From assembly GCF_001061665.1 (NCBI RefSeq), contig NZ_JVSP01000007.1, positions 62,001 to 126,000 on the forward strand: a stretch of 64,000 bases of DNA. The letters are read 5' to 3'. Source of the stretch: Rothia mucilaginosa (lineage in GTDB: Bacteria > Actinomycetota > Actinomycetes > Actinomycetales > Micrococcaceae). The notes below the pieces were generated by a model. That model had not been told where the DNA came from and did no database searches. It saw only the letters and a program-made list of their open reading frames with translations. Below are positions 9,386 to 18,015 of this stretch, one piece after another (the stretch's first letter is position 1; each line of letters begins with the position of its first letter). The position numbers and the translations under genes were made by a program.

Positions 9386-11190
9386 TACTTGTTCTCTCCC
9401 TCGCGGTCAAAGTCGGGCGAAGTGTTCTTCGCAATCCAAATCTTGTCATTCGACACGCCGGCCGGAACCATAGGCCAGACCAGTGCGTGCGGGCTCACGG
9501 TGAAGTCAATAACCACGGGGCGGTCGTTGATCTCCAGGGCAGCCTTAATGGTGGCGTCCACGTCTTCGTCGCGCTCGCAGCGGAAGGTGGCGCAACCGTA
9601 GGCCTCACCGAGCTTCACGAAGTCGGGGATGCGTGCGGTGCCGTGGCCGTCCTTCAGGTCGGTGTTGGAGTAGCGCTCATCGTAGAAGAGAGTCTGCCAC
9701 TGGCGCACCATGCCGAGGGAGGAGTTGTTGATGATGGCGACCTTGACGGGGATGCCGTTCTGGGCGCAGGTTGCCAGCTCCTGGTTGGTCATCTGGAAGC
9801 AGCCGTCACCGTCGATGATCCACACGGTGGAGTTGGGGTGTGCCACCTGGGTACCCATGCCGGCGGGAACGCCGTAACCCATGGTGCCGAGGCCTGCGGA
9901 GCTGATGAAGTGGCGAGGGCTTTCCTGGTTGAGGTAGTGTGCACCCCACATCTGGTGCTGGCCAACGCCGGTGACGTAGTAGGCGTCGGGGCCGGTCAGG
10001 GCGCCAATGCGCTCCAGCACGTACTCGGGCGAACCCAGGCCGTCGGAGGGCTTCTCGTAGCCGAGCGGGTAATCCTTGCGAATCTCGTTCAGCTCGTTCC
10101 ACCACTCACCCAGGTTGGGCAGCTCCTGAGCGAACTCGGTGGAGAGCAGCTCGGTCAGCTCGGGCAGCACGTACTTCAGGTCGCCAACGATCGGGACGTC
10201 AGCGAAGCGAATCTTAGAAATCTCGGCGGGGTCAACGTCGATGTGAATGACCTTGGCCTCGGGGGCGAAGGTGTCGACCTGGCCGGTCACGCGGTCGTCG
10301 AAGCGGGCACCCAGGGTGATGAGCAGGTCGGACTTCTGCATGGCAGCCACTGCGGGAACGGTGCCGTGCATGCCGGGCATGCCGAGGTTCTGGGGGTCGG
10401 ACTCGGGGAACGCACCGATAGCGTTCAGGGTGGTGACGACGGGGGCGCCGATGAGCTTAGCCAGCTTGTGCAGCTCGTCGGATGCGCCAGCGCGCACCAC
10501 GCCACCGCCGACGTAGAAGACGGGGCGCTTGGACTCGGTGATGAGCTTGGCGGCTTCGCGAATCTGCTTGGAGTGGCCGCGGGTTGCGGGGGTGTAGCCG
10601 CGCAGCTCGAGGTCCTCGGGGATGCCGCGGTATTCCATCATGCCAACCTGTGCGTCCTTGGTGACGTCCACGAGCACGGGGCCGGGGCGACCGGTGGAGG
10701 CGATGTGGAAGGCTGCGGCGAGCGCACGGGGGATGTCCTGTGCGTCGGTAATCATAAAGGAGTGCTTGGAGATGGGCATTGCCATGCCGACAATGTCAGC
10801 TTCCTGGAATGCGTCGGTACCGAGCAGCTTGGTGGAAACCTGACCGGTGATGGCGACCAGGGGGATGGAGTCCATGTTGGCGTCAGCGATTGCGGTCAGC
10901 AGGTTGGTGGCGCCGGGGCCGGAGGTTGCGATGCACACGCCGGTCTTGCCGCTGGAGACAGCGTAGCCCTGAGCTGCGTGGCCTGCAGCCTGCTCGTGAC
11001 GGACCAGGATGTGACGAACCTTCTTGGAATCGTACAGGGGATCATAGGTCGGCAGAATAGCTCCACCAGGCAGGCCGAAAACGTCAGTCACACCCAGGTC
11101 TTCGAGGGTGCGGACGATTGCCTGAGAACCGGTCATGCGTTCTGCGGGAGCGTTTGCCGCGTCATCAGAAGTGGAAAATCCCATGGTCAT
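9385..11190 (-). CDS. ilvB: Acetolactate synthase, catalytic large subunit
   Basis: This thiamine-diphosphate enzyme condenses pyruvate with pyruvate or 2-oxobutyrate, committing carbon to branched-chain amino acids. The 600 residues from the chosen start contain the catalytic Glu region [15 protein letters not shown] (N-terminal PYR domain), a central FAD/Rossmann domain, and the ThDP motif beginning [11 protein letters not shown] and ending IINN. I use the ATG at 11188-11190 ([10 protein letters not shown]), which has GAGG 7 nt upstream; an upstream in-frame start at 11283 would run through the leader terminator region. A leader peptide and terminator lie 100-210 bp upstream, predicting attenuation. 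The substrate product is shared with acetolactate decarboxylase at 47577. Confidence 0.97.
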   Translation of the reverse strand: MTMGFSTSDDAANAPAERMTGSQAIVRTLEDLGVTDVFGLPGGAILPTYDPLYDSKKVRHILVRHEQAAGHAAQGYAVSSGKTGVCIATSGPGATNLLTAIADANMDSIPLVAITGQVSTKLLGTDAFQEADIVGMAMPISKHSFMITDAQDIPRALAAAFHIASTGRPGPVLVDVTKDAQVGMMEYRGIPEDLELRGYTPATRGHSKQIREAAKLITESKRPVFYVGGGVVRAGASDELHKLAKLIGAPVVTTLNAIGAFPESDPQNLGMPGMHGTVPAVAAMQKSDLLITLGARFDDRVTGQVDTFAPEAKVIHIDVDPAEISKIRFADVPIVGDLKYVLPELTELLSTEFAQELPNLGEWWNELNEIRKDYPLGYEKPSDGLGSPEYVLERIGALTGPDAYYVTGVGQHQMWGAHYLNQESPRHFISSAGLGTMGYGVPAGMGTQVAHPNSTVWIIDGDGCFQMTNQELATCAQNGIPVKVAIINNSSLGMVRQWQTLFYDERYSNTDLKDGHGTARIPDFVKLGEAYGCATFRCERDEDVDATIKAALEINDRPVVIDFTVSPHALVWPMVPAGVSNDKIWIAKNTSPDFDREGENK

Positions 11191-11288
11191 GGAAATGCCT
11201 CGTGTCTTTTGGTTCTTCGTTGTACTCAATGTTCTGCGTGGGATTTGTGTGGTCCTCACGCATCCTATGCCCGGTGGTACCAAGCTAT

Positions 11289-11328
11289 AAAAAATGCCCC
11301 CCGCTGTTGGTGGTAGCGATAGGGGCGC
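11289..11328 (-). terminator. Predicted attenuator terminator in the ilvB leader
   Basis: On the minus strand GCGCCCC-TAT-CGCT / AGCG-GGGGGC folds into a bulged hairpin followed directly by TTTTTT, about 100 bp upstream of the ilvB start. Its 5' arm GCGCCC can pair instead with GGGCGC at 11356-11361, which overlaps the leader-peptide stop. That alternative would act as the antiterminator. Confidence 0.75.
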
Positions 11329-11360
11329 TTAGTCGCAGTGAATAGACCCTGCCACGCGCC

Positions 11361-11399
11361 CTAGGCAACATCGACAAGGTGTAGAATTCGCTGGAACAT
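11361..11399 (-). CDS. ilvB leader peptide (predicted)
   Basis: This 12-residue frame, MFQRILHLVDVA, starts at the ATG 11397-11399 and ends with TAG 11361-11363, just downstream of the putative ilvB promoter. Five of its 12 residues are Ile, Leu or Val, including the leucine codons CTA and CTT, which are uncommon in this G+C-rich window. The stop codon lies inside the arm predicted to form the antiterminator. Branched-chain leader peptides upstream of ilvB are known in Corynebacterium; this is the same architecture. There is no direct evidence of translation; a GAGGGG is present about 12 nt upstream, which is a long spacing. Confidence 0.7.
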   Translation of the reverse strand: MFQRILHLVDVA

Positions 11400-11411
11400 T
11401 GCTGTCTTCAC

Positions 11412-11460
11412 CCCTCTATAGTGCCCCCTTTCTGAGAGGTGAGTCAAGTCTCTAGAGGGG
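11412..11460 (-). promoter_or_regulatory. Putative ilvB promoter flanked by an inverted repeat
   Basis: On the minus strand a TTGACT (11442-11447) is followed after 18 bp by CACTAT (11418-11423). The promoter is bracketed by CCCCTCTA (11453-11460) and TAGAGGGG (11411-11418 region), an 8-bp inverted repeat that could be an operator. Confidence 0.55.
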
Positions 11461-11653
11461 CGGCAGCCGGATTGTGAGCACATTAGCCCATGTCAGGCCT
11501 CATCTTTCATGATGTGGACACTCAGCACGCTGGTGCACTATCTTGCATGAACCTCACTCCAGCATCCGCAAAAGACGCATATTACCCGGTTAATGATGCG
11601 TAATATCGCCGTAAACCCGTGACCTGTCTCCCCTACCCCGGTAGACTGAAGCT

Positions 11654-12193
11654 ATGACCGAACCGATTATCCCGGTCGCCGACGAGCTGACCGAAGCAAG
11701 TAAGTACGCAGAGGTTGTCGACCCCCTCAACTCTCTCGAGAATCCCGAGTTCCTTACCGCCGAGGAGCTCGTGCGCGTGATGCACCCCGTCTTTGATGAG
11801 CAGATCATTAACTACGGTGCGTACAACCTGGTGTACGCGACGGGCCGCGCCGTGTACCGCAACCCCGATTTGGCGGTGCACCAGTCACCGGATCAGACGC
11901 ACTTCATCATCGGCTACCAGGATTCTCCGGACGAGGTGATAATCGCGCCGATTAACATGCCGGGACTGACTCCCGCGGGTACGGCCACGACGATTGATAA
12001 CACGAACGCCCTGCACGCCTATTCGGTGGGTGAGGACTCCGTGGTGATTGAATCGGTGAACGGTAGCGCGTTCGAGCTGGCCTTCGAGGATAATGCGGAG
12101 GTGGTGACCCGCTACGGCACGGGCCTACTGGAGCAGGGTAAGGATGTGAAGGACTTCCGCGAGTTTGTGACGCGGATTTGGCCGGTCCTGTAG
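11654..12193 (+). CDS. Hypothetical protein, divergent from ilvB
   Basis: I do not recognise this 179-residue protein. It is acidic, has no signal peptide or membrane segment, and has no cysteine. The composition and the regular alternation of hydrophobic stretches (TRYGTGLLEQ, FIIGYQDSPDEVIIAP) suggest a small soluble alpha/beta protein. The start is the ATG at 11654, but no strong Shine-Dalgarno is evident before it. It is transcribed away from ilvB, from which it is separated by the attenuator region, and is followed by a hairpin at 12217-12246. It may be a lineage-restricted conserved hypothetical. Confidence 0.75.
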   Translation: MTEPIIPVADELTEASKYAEVVDPLNSLENPEFLTAEELVRVMHPVFDEQIINYGAYNLVYATGRAVYRNPDLAVHQSPDQTHFIIGYQDSPDEVIIAPINMPGLTPAGTATTIDNTNALHAYSVGEDSVVIESVNGSAFELAFEDNAEVVTRYGTGLLEQGKDVKDFREFVTRIWPVL

Positions 12194-12216
12194 CTTTATG
12201 ACTTTTTGAAATGATT

Positions 12217-12249
12217 GCCCGCTGCTGTTGTGTGACGGTGGCGGGCTTT
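12217..12249 (+). terminator. Terminator of the hypothetical gene
   Basis: The stem GCCCGC / GCGGGC is followed by TTT, 24 bp past the stop. Confidence 0.6.
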
Positions 12250-12273
12250 CGTGTGCCTGCACGCAAAACACCC

Positions 12274-12600
12274 AACCAACACGCAACACGCTAAACCGCG
12301 ACAGCCCACCCCGCCCCAGTTCGCTAGGCACGGGGCGCACACGAAACCCCGCGTATCTACCGCAACCCCGGCGGGACCGCAGCGTACCCCAAATACCGAT
12401 ACGCGCAGAGGTGCATATATCCCCTGCCGCAGCACCAGGTAACCAAGCGAGGAAAGACGGTATCGCCTGTAGTGACATCAGGGTGTCCGAAGCGAAGCGA
12501 GGACGGGTCCCCTGTAGGAACGAGGGCGAATACCGTCTTCCAAGCGCTCACATCAGGAGCAAAGAGGATATATGCACCTCGCACCACAAATCCGCATTAT
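12274..12600. repeat. Intergenic mosaic of dispersed repeats, copy B
   Basis: This stretch has no gene. It shares blocks with 6786-7275: 12281-12376 (about 97 bp, direct), 12509-12545 (37 bp identical, direct) and 12471-12530 (inverted match to 6912-6969). The blocks lie just upstream of the second tRNA-Lys unit, as in copy A. Confidence 0.75.
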
Positions 12601-12611
12601 TCGGGGAACGC

Positions 12612-12645
12612 AAAAATCCCGCCGATTCCGAAGAATCAGCGGGAT
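12612..12645 (-). terminator. tRNA-Lys terminator, copy B
   Basis: It has the same 13-bp stem, TTCG loop and T-run as the terminator at 7284-7317. Confidence 0.85.
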
Positions 12646-12657
12646 CTTTCTTTGAAG

Positions 12658-12730
12658 TGCGCCCCCTGGGACTCGAACCCAGAACCCATTGATTAAGAGT
12701 CAATTGCTCTGCCAATTGAGCTAGAGGCGC
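12658..12730 (-). tRNA. tRNA-Lys(CTT), copy B
   Basis: The sequence is identical to tRNA-Lys at 7330-7402, with anticodon CTT in loop CTCTTAA and a complete cloverleaf. The whole unit 12604-12778 (terminator, tRNA, leader, -10) matches 7276-7450 with only two mismatches, so the unit was duplicated recently or is kept uniform by gene conversion. Confidence 0.95.
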
Positions 12731-12769
12731 CTATTCTGTTTTTACAGGTTTCCCTTGCAACAAGAAAAT

Positions 12770-12798
12770 ACTATACGCACTTCCAATTTTTTGCGCAA
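12770..12798 (-). promoter_or_regulatory. Promoter of tRNA-Lys copy B
   Basis: On the minus strand TTGCGC (12793-12798), 17 bp, then TATAGT (12770-12775). The duplication ends near here, yet the -35 and spacing are conserved in otherwise different sequence, which supports the promoter call. Confidence 0.75.
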
Positions 12799-12961
12799 CT
12801 CGATACATGGTGACTCTCAACACATTATATGGTGCGGGGGCATGAGACTCTCCGGAACCGTTTCCCCGAGCGGGGTGCATCCCGAGACAGGGACGCTTTA
12901 GACTGGGGTGAAGTATTGGGGCGGGCACACCCGCCACACGTAATGAACTTTGAGGAGCATC

Positions 12962-13438
12962 ATGAGCATCCGTCTTGAGCCGGGCACCCCGGCCCCCGCT
13001 TTCACTCTCCCCGATGCATCGGGCGCGGAGCACAGCCTGAGCGATTACACGGGTAGCAAGGTCATTCTGTACTTCTACCCGAAGGCTTCGACCCCCGGGT
13101 GCACGAAGGAGGCCTGCGACTTTCGGGATAACCTGGCCTCGCTGAAGTCTCTGGGCTACGTGGTTCTGGGCGTCTCCCCCGATTCGCCGTCGGCTATTGC
13201 CCGTTTTGCGGAGAAGGAGTCGCTGTCGTTCCCGTTGCTTTCCGATGCCGATCACACGGTAGCTGAGGCCTACGGTGCGTGGGGTGAGAAGAAGAATTAC
13301 GGCCGCGTGTACGAGGGCTTGATTCGTTCGACCTTCGTGATTGACGAGCAGGGCGTTATTTCTGTGGCCCAGTACAATGTGCGCGCGACCGGCCACGTGG
13401 CAAAGCTGCGTCGCGACCTGGGCATCGACCCGAAGTAG
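12962..13438 (+). CDS. bcp: Thioredoxin-dependent thiol peroxidase, Bcp/PrxQ family
   Basis: This protein reduces hydrogen peroxide and organic peroxides using thioredoxin. The 158-residue protein has the peroxidatic Cys47 in STPGCTKEACDFRD and a resolving Cys52 five residues later, the atypical 2-Cys arrangement of PrxQ alpha-type proteins. The preceding YFYPKASTPGC and the FPLLSDAD segment are family hallmarks. The start is the ATG at 12962 with TGAGGAG 5 nt upstream; a TTG 12 nt earlier is in frame but has no site. It is flanked by tRNA-Lys (divergent) and tRNA-Leu. Confidence 0.95.
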   Translation: MSIRLEPGTPAPAFTLPDASGAEHSLSDYTGSKVILYFYPKASTPGCTKEACDFRDNLASLKSLGYVVLGVSPDSPSAIARFAEKESLSFPLLSDADHTVAEAYGAWGEKKNYGRVYEGLIRSTFVIDEQGVISVAQYNVRATGHVAKLRRDLGIDPK

Positions 13439-13574
13439 GGCCGGGGCACCACTCAGGCCGATGGTCGGGAAGCGGTGGCGGAACGATACACCGCCGATTT
13501 CGCGTCTAGAGGAGCCTCTAGTGTAGACTTGGGTCTTGGACCTCTGACGCATCCCTTCGGGGTGAGGTCCGCGC

Positions 13575-13656
13575 GCGCGAGTGGTGAAATTGGCAGACAC
13601 GCAGGATTTAGGTTCCTGTGCCTTACGGCGTGGGGGTTCAAGTCCCCCCTCGCGCA
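13575..13656 (+). tRNA. tRNA-Leu(TAG)
   Basis: An 82-nt class II tRNA. Acceptor GCGCGAG pairs with CTCGCGC. The anticodon stem CAGGA/TCCTG has loop TTTAGGT (anticodon TAG, reading CUN). A long variable arm (GTGCCTTACGGCGTG region) precedes the T arm GGGGG-TTCAAGT-CCCCC. The discriminator is A and CCA is not encoded. Confidence 0.93.
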
Positions 13657-13671
13657 CATACATTCACAGTG

Positions 13672-13714
13672 AACCCGCCGTCACGGCTACCGTGGCGGCG
13701 GGTTTGTTCTATCC
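13672..13714 (+). terminator. Terminator of tRNA-Leu
   Basis: An inverted repeat (AACCCGCCG ... CGGCGGGTT) with an inner CACGG/CCGTG stem is followed by TGTTCT, about 16 bp past the tRNA. Confidence 0.75.
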
Positions 13715-13850
13715 GTGCTCCGTTGTCCGCCCCGTGCCCGGGCACCCGCCCGCGGCCCCGCTCTCGCAGATTGCGGCAGAACGAGTGCCCGAGCGCGACT
13801 CGAACCGGTATTCTGAATACAAGCATCCGCTATGGAAAAGAGGACCTCCC

Positions 13851-15965
13851 GTGCTGAATGATCATCGTGCCTCTTCGGCCCGCAAAAACGCTGAGCTGCT
13901 CCGGGCAACCGCCGGTTCACGTGGCCTGAGCCGCCGCGACGTTCTGCGTTTTGGTGCCCTGTTGAGCGCGGGAACGGCCCTAACCGCGTGCGCTTCGACC
14001 GGTTCCTCCAACCCCGCATCGGGTTCCTCGGCGGCTTCAGCGAGCCGTATTTTTCGTTTCGCGCAGGGTGCCGCACCCGTTCAGCTGGACCCCGCGCTCT
14101 CCCCGGTGGCAAGCACCTATCAGGTGACGGCGCAGGTTCTGCAGACCCTGCTCACGGCAGACCACTACACGGGCTCCCCCGATACGACCGATTCGCTCTG
14201 CCGCGAGTGGAAGGTTTCGGACGACCGCCTGACCCATACGTTTGTTCTGCGTGACAACGTGCATTTCAGCAACGGTACGGCTCTGACGGCCGCAGCGGTG
14301 GTGCAGAATTTCCAGCGTTGGCAGGCCCTGGCAACGGGCGAGTCTACCGCCGCGCTGGTGGTTCCGGCACAGCCCCTGTACGCGTGGGGTTTTGGTGTGC
14401 CGGAGCAGCCCGCGCAGAAGGATGCCTCGGCAGATGCCTCCGCCACCCCGTCCGCGACGGCCTCCCCGACCGCGGGAGCGAGCGCCTCCGCAACCGCGGA
14501 TGCCCAGAGCAGCGCATCCCCGTCTGCGGATCCCAATTCCTCCGATTCTCAGAAGGGGGCGACCGCGAAGACGGAGGCAACGAAGCCTGAGCCGAAGCCC
14601 GTCTCCTTCACCCCGCTGGTGACCTCCGTCAAGGAGCAGGACGGCGCGGTCGTGGTGACCCTCTCGCGCCCCTCGCTGGCCTTCGGATGCATCCTGACTC
14701 AGCAGGCCTTCGGCATTATCGACCCCGCGCTCTTTGGTAGCGACCAGAAGCTCACCGGTGTTCCGGTGGGCACCGGAGCCTTCCGCATCGAGTCCTCCGA
14801 GAAGGGCACCGTGCGCCTGCTTCCGAACGAGCACTTTGACGGTGCACGCCCGCAGCTTGATGAGATTCAGATTTCGACCCTGACCTCCTCCGATAAGCGC
14901 TACTTCGCGCTGGTCGAGGGAATGATCGATGCGTGCGATCAGGTGAATTCCTCCGATCTGGGCCAGCTGGCTCGTGACGGTTACCAGACCCCGGGCCGCG
15001 ACCCGTTCTCGCTCGTGTACCTGCACCTGAATACGGCGCACCCCGTGCTCAAGAATATTTCGGTGCGCCGCGCCATCTCCCACGCGGTTGACCGCGGGGC
15101 ACTCCACCAGTACTACCCGCAGGGCACCTCTGACGCGCAGACTCTTGTCTCCCCGTCGTTCCGTATTCGGGCCGACCACGCGAAGGAGCACACCGACCGC
15201 AATCAGGACCTTTCCCGTTCGCTACTGGCCACGGCCGGGTACAACAACCAGGTGATTGAGTGCTACTACCCCGCGGATGTTTCCCTGCCCTGGATGGATA
15301 CCCCGCAGAAGGTGTATTCCGAGATGGTGGCTTCCCTCATCGAGGTGGGCCTCAACATTGTGCCGGTGCCGCTCACCTGGGAGGAGTACCACGCGAAGGT
15401 GAACGAGCCGTCCTCGACGCGCGGCATTGCGCTGGCAGGCTTCTATGGTATGTACCGCGACCCGTATGCGTTCTTCGGTCCGGCGTTGGCCCCGATGATT
15501 GCCGAGCAGCAGGTGCGCTCAATCGTCGCCGCGGCACCCGAGAGCATGACAACCGGGGTGACGGCGAAGACCGTCGAGCTACCCTCTTCAAACGGTGCGG
15601 ATTCAAATATTCGGATTCAGGCGACGCCGAGTCCGCAGCCAAGCTTCTCGCCGGATTCGGCGAGCCCGGAGGAATCCGCCTCCGCTTCGCCCTCCCCCAC
15701 CCCCACGCCTTCGGCCACGGCCGTTCCCGTGGAGGAATCCCCGAGCTTCCTGCAGATTATGGAGAGCATCCGCGCCGCGGACTCGGCCGAGTCTGTGGAT
15801 GCGCAGCGTGAGCTGTACGCGCAGGTGGTTACCCAGCTCGGCCAGTTCATGCCGGCGGTTCCCCTGCTGAACGTGACCTCGAAGGTTGCGGTGAGCCGCT
15901 CCGTGCAGGGCTACCAGACGGAGCAGAACGCCATCGAGTTCTTCAGCAAGCTGCGCCTATCGTAG
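13851..15965 (+). CDS. ABC-type peptide/solute-binding lipoprotein (SBP family 5) with Tat signal
   Basis: The chosen start is the GTG at 13851 with AGAGGA 7 nt upstream, giving 704 residues. The frame is open further upstream, but that part reads through tRNA-Leu. The N terminus has a twin-arginine motif SRRDVLRF (R28-R29), a hydrophobic core and lipobox LTAC (lipidated Cys47), so export is probably through Tat. The rest matches DppA/OppA-type proteins (DPALSPVAS, NVHFSNGTALTAAAVVQNFQRW, GTGAFRI, VRRAISHAVDR). Two Ala/Ser/Thr/Pro-rich insertions, about residues 187-250 and 583-630, interrupt the fold and are absent from typical family members. No permease or ATPase gene is adjacent, so it is an orphan binding protein whose substrate is unknown. 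Confidence 0.88.
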   Translation: MLNDHRASSARKNAELLRATAGSRGLSRRDVLRFGALLSAGTALTACASTGSSNPASGSSAASASRIFRFAQGAAPVQLDPALSPVASTYQVTAQVLQTLLTADHYTGSPDTTDSLCREWKVSDDRLTHTFVLRDNVHFSNGTALTAAAVVQNFQRWQALATGESTAALVVPAQPLYAWGFGVPEQPAQKDASADASATPSATASPTAGASASATADAQSSASPSADPNSSDSQKGATAKTEATKPEPKPVSFTPLVTSVKEQDGAVVVTLSRPSLAFGCILTQQAFGIIDPALFGSDQKLTGVPVGTGAFRIESSEKGTVRLLPNEHFDGARPQLDEIQISTLTSSDKRYFALVEGMIDACDQVNSSDLGQLARDGYQTPGRDPFSLVYLHLNTAHPVLKNISVRRAISHAVDRGALHQYYPQGTSDAQTLVSPSFRIRADHAKEHTDRNQDLSRSLLATAGYNNQVIECYYPADVSLPWMDTPQKVYSEMVASLIEVGLNIVPVPLTWEEYHAKVNEPSSTRGIALAGFYGMYRDPYAFFGPALAPMIAEQQVRSIVAAAPESMTTGVTAKTVELPSSNGADSNIRIQATPSPQPSFSPDSASPEESASASPSPTPTPSATAVPVEESPSFLQIMESIRAADSAESVDAQRELYAQVVTQLGQFMPAVPLLNVTSKVAVSRSVQGYQTEQNAIEFFSKLRLS

Positions 15966-16050
15966 CCGGATGCCCCGCGAGGCCGGCAGAACGTGCGGCG
16001 GCACGTTCTTCGGCACGTGCAGCGGCCAGTGCCTCCGCGGAGGGGCGGAG

Positions 16051-16080
16051 GCTACCGGGCAACGGTAGCTAAGGTTTTTT
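16051..16080 (+). terminator. Terminator of the solute-binding protein gene
   Basis: The perfect 7-bp stem GCTACCG-GGCAA-CGGTAGC is followed by TAAGGTTTTTT. The T-run is also the left half of an inverted repeat TAAGGTTTT/AAAACCTTA (16070-16099). Confidence 0.75.
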
Positions 16081-16237
16081 CTACCCTAAGAAAACCTTAC
16101 TTATGAGGTGTACCACTCTCCAATATTTTGTGGATTCTAGCTACAACTCACCCTTCAAAAGATAGTAGGCTAGATGATATACCCCACAATTATTTGTTGT
16201 GCCCGACGCCGGGCACCCACACCCTAGGGAGAATTCA

Positions 16238-17719
16238 GTGGTAGCACGTACTGAACGAACCGACGTCGTCCTGGTGGGCGGCGGCATCATGAGCGCCACC
16301 CTCGGCGTGTTCCTCAAGGAACTCGAGCCGACCTGGAACATCATCCTGCTTGAGCGCCTCGACAAGGCCGCCCAGGAGTCCACCAACCCCTGGAACAACG
16401 CCGGTACCGGCCACTCGGCACTGTGCGAGCTCAACTACGCCCCCGCCGGCCCCGACGGCACCGTCTCCACCGCCAAGGCGTTGAACATCAACGAGCAGTT
16501 CCAGATTTCCCGCCAGTTCTGGGCCTCCCTGGTTGAAGAAAAGATTCTGGACAACACCGACTTCATCAACCCGGTTCCGCACATGTCCCTGGTCTTCGGC
16601 GAGGATCACTCCAAGTACCTGGCCGCACGTTTCGACGCCTTCCGCAAGGAGAAGCTCTTCGAGCGCATGGAATTCTCCACCAAGCGCGAGAAGATTGCCG
16701 AGTGGGCACCGCTGACCGTGAACGGCCGCAAGGGCAACGAACCCATCGCCGCCACCTGGGCTCCCGAAGGTACCGATGTTGACTTCGGCGCCCTCACCCA
16801 GCAGATGATTGACCACCTGCAGCCCAGGGGCGTTGAGGTTCGCTACGGCTACCAGGTCACCAACCTGAACCGCGAGTCCAACGGCTCCTGGACCGTTGAC
16901 GCGATTAACCGCATCAACAAGGAAGAGCCGCTGACCATTAACGCTAAGTTCGTGTTCCTCGGCGCCGGTGGCGGTGCCCTGCACCTGCTGCAGAAGTCCG
17001 GCATCAAGGAAGGTAAGGGCTACGGCGGCTTCCCCGTCTCGGGCCTGTTCCTGCGCAACACCCACGAGGCTACCGCACAGAAGCACAACGCAAAGGTCTA
17101 CGGCCAGGCATCCGTGGGTGCTCCCCCGATGTCCGTGCCTCACCTGGATACCCGCTACGTGGACGGCAAGCGTGCCCTCATGTTCGGCCCCTACGCGGGT
17201 TTCAAGACGAACTTCCTCAAGCAGGGTTCGCTGCTGGACCTGCCCCTGTCCCTGCGCCTGAACAACATCTACCCGATGAGCCGCGCGGGCCTGGACAACC
17301 TGGACCTGGTCAAGTACCTCGTCTCCGAGCTACTCAAGAACAAGGAAGCCCGCCTCGAGTCGCTGTACCAGTACTACCCCGAGGCTGACGGCGGCGAATG
17401 GGAGCTCATCGAGGCCGGTCAGCGCGTTCAGATCATGAAGAAGGACGCGAAGAAGGGCGGCATCCTGCAGTTCGGTACCGAGGTCGTCTCCGCAGCCGAC
17501 GGTTCGATTGCTGCACTGCTGGGCGCATCCCCGGGCGCCTCCACCGCGGCACCTATCATGCTGAACCTACTGTCCAAGTGCTTCCCCTCCAAGATTGCCG
17601 GTTGGGAGCCCCGCCTGAAGGAGCTCATCCCCGGTTACGGTGTGAAGCTCAACGACAACCCGCAGCTGGCTGACGAGCTGATGGGCCACACCGCTAAGGT
17701 TCTGGGCATCCACAACTAG
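16238..17719 (+). CDS. mqo: Malate:quinone oxidoreductase
   Basis: This membrane-associated FAD enzyme oxidises malate to oxaloacetate and passes electrons to the quinone pool, bypassing NAD-malate dehydrogenase. The 493 residues begin with the FAD-binding motif in [16 protein letters not shown] and contain the family-specific [17 protein letters not shown] and [14 protein letters not shown] segments. The start is the GTG at 16238 with AGGGAG 7 nt upstream; a GTG at 16199 in the same frame lacks a site. It is monocistronic between two terminators (16051-16080 and 17760-17790). With Kgd, Lpd and the E2 protein elsewhere in the window it gives a respiratory TCA segment. Confidence 0.96.
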   Translation: MVARTERTDVVLVGGGIMSATLGVFLKELEPTWNIILLERLDKAAQESTNPWNNAGTGHSALCELNYAPAGPDGTVSTAKALNINEQFQISRQFWASLVEEKILDNTDFINPVPHMSLVFGEDHSKYLAARFDAFRKEKLFERMEFSTKREKIAEWAPLTVNGRKGNEPIAATWAPEGTDVDFGALTQQMIDHLQPRGVEVRYGYQVTNLNRESNGSWTVDAINRINKEEPLTINAKFVFLGAGGGALHLLQKSGIKEGKGYGGFPVSGLFLRNTHEATAQKHNAKVYGQASVGAPPMSVPHLDTRYVDGKRALMFGPYAGFKTNFLKQGSLLDLPLSLRLNNIYPMSRAGLDNLDLVKYLVSELLKNKEARLESLYQYYPEADGGEWELIEAGQRVQIMKKDAKKGGILQFGTEVVSAADGSIAALLGASPGASTAAPIMLNLLSKCFPSKIAGWEPRLKELIPGYGVKLNDNPQLADELMGHTAKVLGIHN

Positions 17720-17759
17720 CCGCGCGTAACCCGTCGAGCGTTCGACGCGTACTTTCGGC

Positions 17760-17790
17760 AGGCCCCTCCGCCCCGCGTGGAGGGGCCTGT
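17760..17790 (+). terminator. Terminator of mqo
   Basis: A 10-bp perfect stem AGGCCCCTCC / GGAGGGGCCT is followed by GTTGTG. Confidence 0.75.
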
Positions 17791-17861
17791 TGTGTGCCCA
17801 AGGTATCGAGATATATGGCCCCGAGAGGGCAAACACACCATATATTTGCACCGTCGGTAAA

Positions 17862-17889
17862 TTGTGCGGTGCGGCAGAAACCCTATAAT
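17862..17889 (+). promoter_or_regulatory. Promoter of the YihY/BrkB gene
   Basis: TTGTGC (17862-17867), 16 bp, then a perfect TATAAT (17884-17889). Confidence 0.75.
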
Positions 17890-17899
17890 GTCACCGCAG

Positions 17900-17933
17900 G
17901 GGCGGGAAGAACAGCTCATTGTTCTTCCCGCCC
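17900..17933 (+). other. 13-bp perfect hairpin at the predicted mRNA 5' end
   Basis: GGGCGGGAAGAAC / GTTCTTCCCGCCC with an 8-nt loop starts 11 nt after the -10 box, so it would be at or within a few bases of the transcript 5' end. No T-run follows. The distance to the TTG start is about 80 nt. It is likely a 5' stability or regulatory stem-loop. Confidence 0.7.
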
Positions 17934-18015
17934 AAACTGTGCGCCCGTACGGTCTCAGCGCGAGACGTGCGGGGCGCCGCATGTGTACACCTCATCATTC
18001 ACCCAAGGAGCCCCA

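Noticed and set aside
13581-13850. N-terminal extension of the solute-binding protein beginning inside tRNA-Leu
   Set aside because: It would translate the tRNA and its terminator; a GTG with a Shine-Dalgarno and a signal peptide exists at 13851.
16070-16099. TAAGGTTTT/AAAACCTTA as a DtxR/IdeR iron box upstream of mqo
   Set aside because: The 12-bp gap between half-sites does not fit the 19-bp consensus, and one half is the T-run of a terminator.
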